NCBI GenBank assembly: GCA_017550775.1
Contig: JAFZOA010000192.1
Span: 1-18,710, forward strand
Direction: 5' to 3'
DNA: 18,710 bases
From: Ruminiclostridium sp.
GTDB taxonomy: Bacteria; Bacillota_A; Clostridia; Oscillospirales; Ruminococcaceae
Part shown: piece after piece, positions 9,025-16,064 of the stretch
How the letters are laid out: each line of letters starts with the position of its first letter
Position numbering within the stretch: position 1 is the first letter of the stretch
Translations under genes and position numbers: made by a program
Notes under the pieces: generated by a model
What the model was told of the DNA's origin: nothing
What the model saw: only the letters and a program-made list of their open reading frames with translations
The model's database searches: none

Positions 9025-10152
9025 TTATTCTTCCTTAAAATCCTTGATGTAGCTTGTGTCCCATTTTCTTCCCGCCCATTCGCAGGCGTAGTTCTTATAG
9101 TACGCGTCGAACATCTTGCGCTTGACGTTGCCGTTCTCGTCGAAGCCGGAGTTGTCGATGAATTTCGACGTGTCAAGCTCCGTAGACTCGTCCGGGCGCA
9201 CCTTTCTTGCCATTACGACAAGGCGCATATCATTGAACATCGAGAAGTCACAGGTCGAGAGGGTAAGTATCTCGTCGCCGTATTCGAGGTCAACGCCGGT
9301 GTAGAAGTAGCTTCTGTCAAGGCACTCGGCGATGTAGCTGTCGAATTCGGACTTGGTCTTGAAGTAAACGGTGTTCCAGTAGTCGAACACCTCTCCGTGC
9401 TGGCTGTTGGTGTTGGTAAGGAAGACCGCGAACACGAAGTAGTTGTTGCGGTTGTACAGCGTATCGAACTTTATCAGGTAGTTGCGCTGCAGGAACTCCA
9501 TACCCTCCTTGCGGTAGTGCGAGAGGGGCTGGAAGTAGTTGTTGGTTATAAGGTTATGACCGTAAAGCAGCAGGTTTCCGGGCATCTCGTCCGCGGTGAT
9601 CTTACCCTGGTAGTCCGCGAAGATAGTGCCGTTCTCATTGGGTCCCTTGTCGAAGGTGTGCTTAAGGTAGTAGGTATTGTCGGTGTACTGAACCACCGGC
9701 ATCTGGATATAGGGGTAAAGCTCTATCCAGCCCACGAAGTCGTTGTTCTGCTCATAGAACGGAAGGTACTCGGAAAGCACCTCGACTTCCTTTTTCTCCT
9801 TCGTTTCGCCGCTGTCATCGTCGTCATCGTCGTCGAGCAGCACCATGACACGGTCGCTCGCGGCGTTCTGAACGTTCTTCTCACGCTCCTGCGCATAGCT
9901 CAGGGCTTCCTCGGTATTGCGTTTGTCGCGCATGACGTAGAAGTCGAGCATTATGAAGCCCGCCACGAACAGAACGATGATAGAAACGAGAAGCACGATC
10001 TTGCGCACAGCCTCACCGACGGTATCTCCCTTCCACGGGAGAATACCGCTTATGAAGGTCTCGGCGGCACCCATTTTCTTGCGTTTTTTAGGGGGGCGGC
10101 GCTTTACGGGTTCTTTTTTGGGTGTAGTATCGAGCTCGGGCATTTGGATCAT
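9025..10152 (-). CDS. Class B sortase, signal-anchored (copy 1)
   Basis: This 375-residue membrane-bound transpeptidase is expected to attach surface proteins to peptidoglycan or build pili. The sortase catalytic set is present: His199 in LLLYGHNL, Cys301 in LTLSTCD and Arg310 in MRLVVMARKV. The N-terminal arrangement is a basic cytoplasmic tail (KRRPPKKRKK), a juxtamembrane LPWKGDTVGEAVRK motif and a transmembrane helix at ~52-72. An Asp-rich stretch and a charged linker precede the sortase domain. The C-terminus carries WAGRKWD, shared with the two other sortases here. A TTG at 10155 is possible, but ATG 10152 fits better with GGAGGG just upstream and overlaps the previous stop (TGATG), implying coupled translation. 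Class B assignment rests on the TLSTC motif and overall length. The sorting signal it recognises is unknown. Confidence 0.92.
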   Translation of the reverse strand: MIQMPELDTTPKKEPVKRRPPKKRKKMGAAETFISGILPWKGDTVGEAVRKIVLLVSIIVLFVAGFIMLDFYVMRDKRNTEEALSYAQEREKNVQNAASDRVMVLLDDDDDDDSGETKEKKEVEVLSEYLPFYEQNNDFVGWIELYPYIQMPVVQYTDNTYYLKHTFDKGPNENGTIFADYQGKITADEMPGNLLLYGHNLITNNYFQPLSHYRKEGMEFLQRNYLIKFDTLYNRNNYFVFAVFLTNTNSQHGEVFDYWNTVYFKTKSEFDSYIAECLDRSYFYTGVDLEYGDEILTLSTCDFSMFNDMRLVVMARKVRPDESTELDTSKFIDNSGFDENGNVKRKMFDAYYKNYACEWAGRKWDTSYIKDFKEE

Positions 10153-11282
10153 CAACCCTCCGAAGCCGCCGAAGTAGTGTCGTGGGTCTTGTAGTATTCT
10201 TCAAGTCCCTTTATCTTGAGGTGTGTCTTGGTGGTATCGGTGCTGTCCGGGTCTGCGTCCCAGTTTCTTCCGCCCCACTTTGTTCCGTGGGTCTGATACC
10301 AGTAGTCGAAGTACAGCGGGTCGGGGTTCTGCTTGGCAACGGAGGTGTCAACTTCCTCGCTCTCGCCCTCTCTTACGCGTCTTGCGAATACAACAAATCT
10401 TGTGTCTGCGTTCTCCTTGCCGAGCGGATAGTAGCAGGTGGAGAGAGTCAGGAGCTCGTCGCCGTATTCAAGGTCAACGTCGGTGAAGAACATACTTCTG
10501 TCCATGATGTTGCTTATGTAGTCATAGAACTCGCCCTCGTTCGCGATAGTTCTCTGCTTATAGTACTTGAACACCTCGCCGTTCTTTTCCTCGGTGTTTA
10601 CGAAGATAGCGGCGAATACCTTGTATGTACCCTCAGCCCATACGGTATCGAACTTAATTGTCGGGGCCGCGAGGTACTGGGAAATGCCCTGACCTGCCTT
10701 GTACCATGTGCAGTATCTTGTGAGCTTTGCGAAGCTCTTGCCGGACGCCATGTTGTGTCCGTAGAGGATCGTGTTCGCGGGACGTGTTCTTGTGGTGAAT
10801 GTGCACTTGAAGTCCGCGAAGATAGCGCCTTCCTTTACTTCCTTGCCCATGAAGTCGTGGGTGAGGTAGTATTTGTTGTCCTCTCCCTGTACAACGGGCT
10901 CGTTGATGTCAACTTCTCCGGGGATATAGATGTTGATCCAGCCGACCATATCCTCGTTGATGTCGTAGTACTCCTTGAAGGTCTTGGGTGCGGTCATGCC
11001 GGCTTCAAGATCGAGTGCGGGAGCGTCGCCCGGAACTTCATCCTCCATTACCGGAAGAGGCGGGAGAGTTGTGGTCGTGGTGGTGGTCACCAGCGGAGCC
11101 TTTGTGGTCTTTACCGTTGTGGTGGATTCCTCGGGAGTGGTCTCCGCCGCCGAGCTTGTCTGCTGATCCTCGGGAACATCGTTGTTGTTTACGGTGTTAT
11201 CGCCGCAGGCACCCGCCGCGAGGAGCATACAGATCGCGGAAGCAGCAGCCGCCGTTCTTTTGAATTTTCCTGTTCTTGACAT
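10152..11282 (-). CDS. Class B sortase, predicted lipoprotein (copy 2)
   Basis: This 376-residue sortase has His176 in ILYGHNM, Cys283 in LTLSTCYY and Arg295 in TRFVVFARR. Unlike its neighbours it starts with a secretory signal peptide ending in LLAAGACGDN, a permissive lipobox with lipid-accepting Cys26, followed by a Thr-rich linker (residues ~40-75). It should therefore be lipid-anchored on the outer membrane face, not held by an uncleaved helix. ATG 11282 is preferred over ATG 11291, because AAAGGA directly abuts the latter but is spaced 9 nt from the former. The C-terminus has WGGRNWD and NPDPLYFDYW, as in copy 3. It overlaps copy 1 by one base and is separated from copy 3 by an intergenic repeat. 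The lipobox is weaker than the classical L-A-G-C, so an uncleaved anchor remains possible. Confidence 0.9.
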   Translation of the reverse strand: MSRTGKFKRTAAAASAICMLLAAGACGDNTVNNNDVPEDQQTSSAAETTPEESTTTVKTTKAPLVTTTTTTTLPPLPVMEDEVPGDAPALDLEAGMTAPKTFKEYYDINEDMVGWINIYIPGEVDINEPVVQGEDNKYYLTHDFMGKEVKEGAIFADFKCTFTTRTRPANTILYGHNMASGKSFAKLTRYCTWYKAGQGISQYLAAPTIKFDTVWAEGTYKVFAAIFVNTEEKNGEVFKYYKQRTIANEGEFYDYISNIMDRSMFFTDVDLEYGDELLTLSTCYYPLGKENADTRFVVFARRVREGESEEVDTSVAKQNPDPLYFDYWYQTHGTKWGGRNWDADPDSTDTTKTHLKIKGLEEYYKTHDTTSAASEG

Positions 11283-11339
11283 AGTTTTCATTCCTTTAAT
11301 AATATTATTTGCCGTTGGGCAGTTCTGACTTGTAAAGAG

Positions 11340-11491
11340 TTTACAGGTTACAGTTTACAGTTGTGATGTCTCGTTCGTTGCCTGAATTGTGTCAGATCTT
11401 AGAAGATGCAGGTATTTACTTATTTCGTCACGATTAAATATGTCGCCGCAGGCGACACCATAACTGTAACCTGTAACCTGTTAACTGTAAA
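11340..11491. repeat. Inverted array of CTGTAAC-type heptamers with internal hairpin
   Basis: The left arm is three heptamers, TTTACAG GTTACAG TTTACAG (11340-11360). The right arm is four in opposite orientation, CTGTAAC CTGTAAC CTGTTAA CTGTAAA (11464-11491). Between them lies a perfect hairpin TGTCGCC-GCA-GGCGACA (11441-11457). The arms can pair over about 20 bp, giving a MITE-like or transcript-folding element of ~150 bp between two sortase genes. No ORF is inside it. Without other copies to compare, a mobile origin is only a guess; it could also be a regulatory or attenuating structure within the operon. Confidence 0.7.
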
Positions 11492-11557
11492 CTAAGATCA
11501 ACTGTTTGTTATAATACAGCGAAAGTTTTCCCGCGTCCGGCGGGGATAATATGGTTA

Positions 11558-12865
11558 TCAGCCGTACAGGCTCAGCAGCTTTGAGCTGTCCCATTTTCTT
11601 CCGCCCCATGAGCCGCCTTCCACCTGATACTGGTATGTGAATTTGAGCGGGTCGGGGTTGCGCACAGCCTTTGATACGTCCACTTCCGCGCTCTCGCCCT
11701 CGCGCACCTTTCTCGCGAATACCGCCACACGCGTATCCGCCTTTTCCTTGGTGTAGGGGTAGTAGCAGGTCGAGAGGGTAAGGATATTGTCGCCGTACTG
11801 GAGGTCAACGTCCGTCCAGAGCACACTTCTGTCCATGATGTCGAGTATGAAGCCGTTGAACTCGCCCACACCAGCGAACTCACGCACATTGATGTACGGA
11901 TAGACTTCGCCGAGCTCCTCCTGCGTATTGAACAGCACGCACGCGAATACCTTCCATTCCGAGTTGTCGTACAGCGTGTTGAAGGTGATCGTCGGGTGCT
12001 CGCGGTAGAATTTGAGGTAATCCGTGGTCTCGCCCTTGGGAACGCCGCCGTCGTAGTAACGCGAGAGCTTTGCGAACATCGTGTCACCGTTCCACATATT
12101 GTGTCCGTACAGCACGGTGTTGCCGGAAAGCTCGCCGTTATCGAACTTGTTGCGGTAGTCCGCGAATATCACGCCGCGGGCGGTCTTGTCGCGGTAGAAG
12201 TTGTGGTCGAGGTAGTAGTCGTTGTCCGCCGCCTGCATTACCGGGTAGTCGATGTTGACTATCGGGTCGTTCTTGTCGCCGAGCCTTACCCAGCCCACGA
12301 TATCGGAGTTCTGGGAGTACAGACCGAGGAAGCTTGCCTGAATACCGGGCTTTTCCGCTTCGATCTCTTCTATATCGTTATCTGTGAGGTTGAGCTTTAC
12401 CTTGATAGCGTCCTTGACCTTTTCCTCGGATTTTTCGCCCTCGCCGGTGTCATAGATGTCGGATATAACAACGTCAACCTTGTCCTTCTGCCACTGTTCG
12501 TTGAGTATATCGTACAGCACCGAGCCGCCGGTTATCACGAACGCGACCACTGCCACGTCGAATATCACCTTGCGGACGGATTCCGCCACGCCGTCGCCCT
12601 TTACCGGGAATATTGCGCGAAGAGCACGGACAAAGATGTTCGGCTTCTTCTCCTTCTTATACTCGTCGTCGTCGTAAACAAGCTTGTGCTTGGCTCTTTT
12701 CGTCTTTCTTGTATCGGGAATGTCGTCATCGTCGTCGTCGTCGTCGAAGTAGCTCGCGGTGATGTAGCTGTCACCGCCCGCGTCCTGCTCGACCGGCGAG
12801 TCAAACTCCTTTTCCCCGTGGGAAGGGTTAGTTTTCCTGTGAGGTCTTTTTGCAAAGCCTGCCAT
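11558..12865 (-). CDS. Class B sortase, signal-anchored with acidic N-terminal tail (copy 3)
   Basis: This 435-residue sortase has His255 in VLYGHNM, Cys367 in LTLSTCYY and Arg379 in TRVAVFARK. The cytoplasmic N-terminus is unusually long (~100 residues), with a run of eight Asp (41-48) and a second acidic patch. It is followed by FPVKGDGVAESVRKV and a transmembrane helix (~101-121). The KGD juxtamembrane motif is shared with copy 1, and the C-terminal NPDPLKF and WGGRKWD with copy 2, so the three are paralogues. A good ribosome site (AAGGAGA, about 6 nt spacing) overlaps the end of pncC, 10 bp upstream, so it is probably transcribed with pncC. The substrate is not in the window. Confidence 0.92.
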   Translation of the reverse strand: MAGFAKRPHRKTNPSHGEKEFDSPVEQDAGGDSYITASYFDDDDDDDDIPDTRKTKRAKHKLVYDDDEYKKEKKPNIFVRALRAIFPVKGDGVAESVRKVIFDVAVVAFVITGGSVLYDILNEQWQKDKVDVVISDIYDTGEGEKSEEKVKDAIKVKLNLTDNDIEEIEAEKPGIQASFLGLYSQNSDIVGWVRLGDKNDPIVNIDYPVMQAADNDYYLDHNFYRDKTARGVIFADYRNKFDNGELSGNTVLYGHNMWNGDTMFAKLSRYYDGGVPKGETTDYLKFYREHPTITFNTLYDNSEWKVFACVLFNTQEELGEVYPYINVREFAGVGEFNGFILDIMDRSVLWTDVDLQYGDNILTLSTCYYPYTKEKADTRVAVFARKVREGESAEVDVSKAVRNPDPLKFTYQYQVEGGSWGGRKWDSSKLLSLYG

Positions 12866-12875
12866 AACTGTCTCC

Positions 12876-13391
12876 TTATTGTATCTTTTCTGTTTCTGTC
12901 ATTATAGTCTGTAACGCGGTGAACGCGGTCTCGTATCTTATAGCCTCGCGGCTGTCCATTGCTTCCGGAAAGTCTTTCCCCGTGAACAGGTACCGCTTGG
13001 CGAAGGTGCGCTTTTCCGACGAGAACCCGATATACACCGTTCCGACCGGTTTGTCCGGGGTGCCGCCGGTTGGACCCGCTATCCCGGTCACCGAGACTGC
13101 GATATCCGCGCCGGAGAGCCGTCTTGCGCCTTCAGCCATCTGTACCGCAGTTTCCTCGGACACCGCGCCGACAGTTGCAAGGGTCTCCTCCCGCACACCG
13201 AGAAGCTTCATCTTCGCCTCGTTCGCGTAGGTGCACACCCCGAACCCGAACACGTCCGACGAGCCGGACACCGAGGTTATCTCCGCAGAGATAAGCCCGC
13301 CGGTACAGCTCTCCGCCGTGGAGAGGGTGAGCCCCCGCTCCTTTAGTAATAATACTACATTTTCTGCTGTTTTGTCAAGTTTTGTTACCAT
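12876..13391 (-). CDS. pncC: Nicotinamide-nucleotide amidase / CinA C-terminal domain protein
   Basis: This 171-residue stand-alone CinA C-terminal (PncC) domain hydrolyses NMN to nicotinate mononucleotide and ammonia in NAD salvage. Family motifs are [15 protein letters not shown] near the N-terminus and [20 protein letters not shown] in the middle. Length and spacing are normal for the stand-alone form; the N-terminal competence/MoCF domain is absent. I chose ATG 13391. GTG 13409, 18 bp upstream in frame, is the alternative, and neither has a recognisable Shine-Dalgarno. It follows thiI by about 60 bp and runs into the sortase 3 gene with a 10-bp gap. There is no obvious functional link to the sortases; shared transcription is inferred from spacing alone. 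Confidence 0.92.
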   Translation of the reverse strand: MVTKLDKTAENVVLLLKERGLTLSTAESCTGGLISAEITSVSGSSDVFGFGVCTYANEAKMKLLGVREETLATVGAVSEETAVQMAEGARRLSGADIAVSVTGIAGPTGGTPDKPVGTVYIGFSSEKRTFAKRYLFTGKDFPEAMDSREAIRYETAFTALQTIMTETEKIQ

Positions 13392-13450
13392 ATTGTAATA
13401 ATTTAACACCGAAAAATTGTATAATTTTCATAAAGTCCCGGGAGAACAGA

Positions 13451-14623
13451 TCAAAGCTTGAAGTCCTTGACTACAATTCCGTCTATCGCTTTACGGATAA
13501 GCGGCTCGAAATCGAACCTTGCCTCTGCCCGCTCCACTTCCGCGAGCACAGGCTTTGTGCGCGGATGCTTGGGGGTGAACACGGTGCAGCAGTCCTCATA
13601 GGGCTGGATCGAGGTCTCGAAGGTACCGATCTTCCGTGCTGTCTCGGTGATCTCCTTCTTGTCCATGCCGATGACCGGGCGGAAAACGGGGTACTCCGCC
13701 ACCTTGTCGGTACAGCCGAGCGCCATTATGGTCTGGCTTGCGACCTGTCCGACGCTTTCGCCGGTTATCATCGCTTTGTAATCATGAGCCTCGCATATAC
13801 GGTTTGTTATCTTTATCATAAGCCTGCGCATTATGACCGTGAAATATTCCTCCGGGCAGTTATCCCGCAGGGCTTCCTGTATCTCGGTGAACGGGACGAT
13901 GTAGAAGCGGATATCTCCGCAGTACGGCACAAGCTCGCCGCACAGCTCCTCTACCTTCATCAGAGCTCTGTCCGAGGTGTAGGGGGGGCTCTGGAAGTGG
14001 ATCGCGTCAACGCCGATGCCGCGCTTTGCCATCATATATGCCGCAACGGGGCTGTCGATACCGCCGGAAAGGAGTATGAGCGCTGTGCCGCTGCTTCCGA
14101 CGGGGATGCCGCCCGCGCCGATGATGCGAAGTGCGCTCAGATATGCTCCCGCGTCGCGTATCTCGCATTTCACGGTCACGTCCGGCTCGTGTACGTCCAC
14201 GGTGAGGTGGGGGTACGCGTCGAGTATCGCAGCGCCGAGCTCCTGCTGTATCTCCGGGGAACGGAGCGGGAAGCGCTTGTCTGAGCGCTTGGCCTCGACC
14301 TTGAAGGTCTTTGCGCCGGAAAGCGCGTCCTCCAGGTACGGTATGCCGAGCTTTACTATCTCGCCGAAGTCCTTCGGGAGCACCGCCGCCCGCTGCACCG
14401 CCGCCACGCCGAAGGTCTTTGTGACCCATTCTATCGCCTTTTCCATGTCGGCGCTGTCGTTCTCCGGCGTTATATATATGGTGGACTGGTTGCGTGTGAT
14501 CTTAAACTCGCCGCATTTCACGATACGGCGCTTTATGTTGCGGACGAGAAGATCCTCAAAGGTGTTCTTGTTAAGTCCTTTGAGCGCGATCTCGCCGTAT
14601 TTTGCCATTATTACTTCCTGCAT
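13451..14623 (-). CDS. thiI: tRNA 4-thiouridine synthase / sulfurtransferase ThiI
   Basis: This 390-residue cytoplasmic enzyme adenylates U8 of tRNA and inserts sulfur to make 4-thiouridine; in some bacteria it also helps thiazole synthesis. The N-terminal end (MAKYGEIALKGLNKNTFE) begins the ferredoxin-like/THUMP RNA-binding part (to ~170). The PP-loop ATP-binding motif SGGIDSPVAAYM lies near residues 185-195, and ITGESVGQVASQT in the catalytic domain is typical. The C-terminal rhodanese domain of E. coli ThiI is absent, as in most Firmicutes. The gene starts three bases after the cysteine desulfurase stop, fitting a sulfur donor-acceptor pair in one operon. Confidence 0.96.
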   Translation of the reverse strand: MQEVIMAKYGEIALKGLNKNTFEDLLVRNIKRRIVKCGEFKITRNQSTIYITPENDSADMEKAIEWVTKTFGVAAVQRAAVLPKDFGEIVKLGIPYLEDALSGAKTFKVEAKRSDKRFPLRSPEIQQELGAAILDAYPHLTVDVHEPDVTVKCEIRDAGAYLSALRIIGAGGIPVGSSGTALILLSGGIDSPVAAYMMAKRGIGVDAIHFQSPPYTSDRALMKVEELCGELVPYCGDIRFYIVPFTEIQEALRDNCPEEYFTVIMRRLMIKITNRICEAHDYKAMITGESVGQVASQTIMALGCTDKVAEYPVFRPVIGMDKKEITETARKIGTFETSIQPYEDCCTVFTPKHPRTKPVLAEVERAEARFDFEPLIRKAIDGIVVKDFKL

Positions 14624-14626
14624 TGC

Positions 14627-15736
14627 TTATCTCCTGAACCTTTTTATTCCGTTGGATATCTCCACGGCAAGAGCGTCGATGTCGTTTTCCGCCGTGGAAG
14701 GGGACATACTTACCCGTATCGCGCAGTCCGCGTCCTTGTCCGACACTCCGAACTCCGCGAGCACCCCGCTCGTCTTGCCCTTTGAGCACGCCGAACCGCT
14801 GGAAACGTATATCTCCCGCTCTTCGAGGAAGTGCAGCATTATCTCGCTCCGCACCCCGCGCACCGAGAAGTTGAGAATATTCTTCGCGTTGCCGTAGCTG
14901 TTGAATACCACGCCGTCGAGCTGTGAGAGCCGCGAGATGAGCCGTTCGTTCAGCTCCGCGTACTTCTCCGTGCAGTCCGGATAGCTCCTTACCGCCTCAG
15001 CGAACCCCGCTATCAGGTCTATGGGCTCGGTGCCGGAGCGTATCCCGCTCTGCTGACCTCCGCCGTACAGAAGCGGCTCGAAGCGCGTTCCTTTGGCGCA
15101 GTACAGCGCGCCTATGCCCTTTATCCCGTGTATCTTGTGTGCGGACAGGCTTATGAGGTCGGCTCTGAGCGTCTTTGCGGGGAGCTTGCAGAAGCCCTGC
15201 ACCGCGTCAACGTGTACGAAGATCTTGGGGTTTATGCGCCTGACCGCGTTGTATATCTTAGCGGTGTCGGTGATGAAGCCGGTTTCATTATTGACCCACA
15301 TCACGCTTACCATAAGGGTATTCCCGTCCACGGCGTTTATGACCCTCTGCTCGAAATCCTGAGGCTCATCACGCTTCGGGGGCCTTATCTTTACCACGTC
15401 ATATCCCGTTGCAGACAGCTTTTCAAGCGGCTTTGCTACGCTCGGGTGCTCGAACGAGGTAGTGACTATGCGGTTCCCGCCGTGTCTGTGCGCCGCGGGA
15501 ATGCCGGAAAGCACGGTATTGTTGCTCTCGGTCGCGCCGGAGGTGAAGATGATGTTCCCGTCAAGTCCGAGCTTTCCGAGAATGACCGCTTTCGCGTCTT
15601 TTAGCACCTTTTCCGCCCGTACTCCCATTCCGTGCAGGGAGGACGCATTTCCGAAGTTCTCCGCCATGTTGTCCGAGACTGCTTTTATAACACTGTCAAA
15701 CGGCCTTGTGGTAGCCGAGTTGTCAAGATAAATCAT
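14627..15736 (-). CDS. Cysteine desulfurase (NifS/IscS family)
   Basis: This 369-residue PLP enzyme converts cysteine to alanine and passes the sulfur on as a persulfide. Visible features are YLDNSATT at the N-terminus, ATESNN, the PLP-binding Lys201 in SLSAHKIHGIKG, and the sulfur-carrying Cys317 in VSSGSACSKGK. The long SGSACS loop resembles IscS/NifZ-type (group I) enzymes. Because thiI follows with a 3-bp gap, the likely job is sulfur supply for tRNA 4-thiouridine, comparable to NifZ next to ThiI in Bacillus. A general Fe-S cluster role cannot be excluded. ATG 15736 has GAGGA just upstream and a good promoter at 15777-15804. Confidence 0.95.
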   Translation of the reverse strand: MIYLDNSATTRPFDSVIKAVSDNMAENFGNASSLHGMGVRAEKVLKDAKAVILGKLGLDGNIIFTSGATESNNTVLSGIPAAHRHGGNRIVTTSFEHPSVAKPLEKLSATGYDVVKIRPPKRDEPQDFEQRVINAVDGNTLMVSVMWVNNETGFITDTAKIYNAVRRINPKIFVHVDAVQGFCKLPAKTLRADLISLSAHKIHGIKGIGALYCAKGTRFEPLLYGGGQQSGIRSGTEPIDLIAGFAEAVRSYPDCTEKYAELNERLISRLSQLDGVVFNSYGNAKNILNFSVRGVRSEIMLHFLEEREIYVSSGSACSKGKTSGVLAEFGVSDKDADCAIRVSMSPSTAENDIDALAVEISNGIKRFRR

Positions 15737-15776
15737 AATTCCTCACAGGTATGTGTTTTTGAAAATACTCCTATAT

Positions 15777-15804
15777 ATTATACCACATTTTGTAAAAAAA
15801 TCAA
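15777..15804 (-). promoter_or_regulatory. SigA-type promoter for the cysteine desulfurase operon
   Basis: Read on the - strand, TTGATT (15804-15799) and TATAAT (15782-15777) are separated by 16 bases, which predicts a start near 15770 and a leader of ~35 nt containing GAGGA. A second candidate further upstream pairs a consensus TTGACA (15862-15857) with a weak TTTATT (15839-15834) at 17-bp spacing. Confidence 0.75.
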
Positions 15805-15901
15805 ATAGCATATTATTTGAATTTTTGCACAAAAATAAAGCGAAGAAAGTGCAATATGTCAAGAAAAACAAAGCAGCACCGTTTTTATACTATTCAAACT
15901 A

Positions 15902-15971
15902 CAGACAGGGCTTATCCCGTTTCTTCTCCCCGACGTAGGCGGGTAGAAGAAACAAAATGTCTTGTTGTCTG
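15902..15971. repeat. Two-stem palindrome upstream of ypeB
   Basis: The inner hairpin pairs GTTTCTTCT (15919-15927) with AGAAGAAAC (15945-15953) and CCCG (15929-15932) with CGGG (15940-15943). An outer stem pairs CAGACA (15902-15907) with TGTCTG (15966-15971). There is no uridine run on either side, so it is not a standard terminator. It may be an extragenic palindrome or a leader structure for ypeB. Confidence 0.5.
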
Positions 15972-16064
15972 TTTATTGATTTGAATTCAGTACAGTATCC
16001 GTTAAAGCTTCTTTCCCGACAGATACCGGCACTTTGCTTACAAACGACCGAAAGGATAATAACC

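Larger units (their letters stand above)
15737..16064. other. Divergent intergenic region between cysteine desulfurase and ypeB
   Basis: These 328 AT-rich bases carry the - strand promoters described separately and a hairpin region at 15902-15971. No convincing coding sequence is present; a 61-codon + strand frame here is low-complexity Lys/Phe/Asn sequence without a ribosome site. I could not identify a convincing vegetative or forespore-type promoter for ypeB. Confidence 0.7.

Noticed and set aside
7429..10194. A 921-codon open frame on the + strand opposite the SpoIID and sortase 1 genes
   Set aside because: Its protein is low-complexity (Val/Leu/Arg/Gly-rich) without family motifs, while the - strand frames carry clear SpoIID and sortase catalytic motifs. 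It arises from codon bias in the real genes. The same holds for long + frames at 10182-11279 and 11996-12907.
11510..11515. Consensus TATAAT on the + strand
   Set aside because: No -35 at 16-18 bp spacing, and only the antisense strand of sortase 3 lies downstream.
13420..13425. TATAAT on the + strand between pncC and thiI
   Set aside because: No + strand gene follows; it is the complement of the possible - strand TATACA box and AT-rich spacer.
15753..15938. 61-codon + strand frame in the desulfurase-ypeB intergenic region
   Set aside because: Its composition reflects AT-rich promoter DNA, it has no Shine-Dalgarno, and it overlaps the - strand promoter elements.
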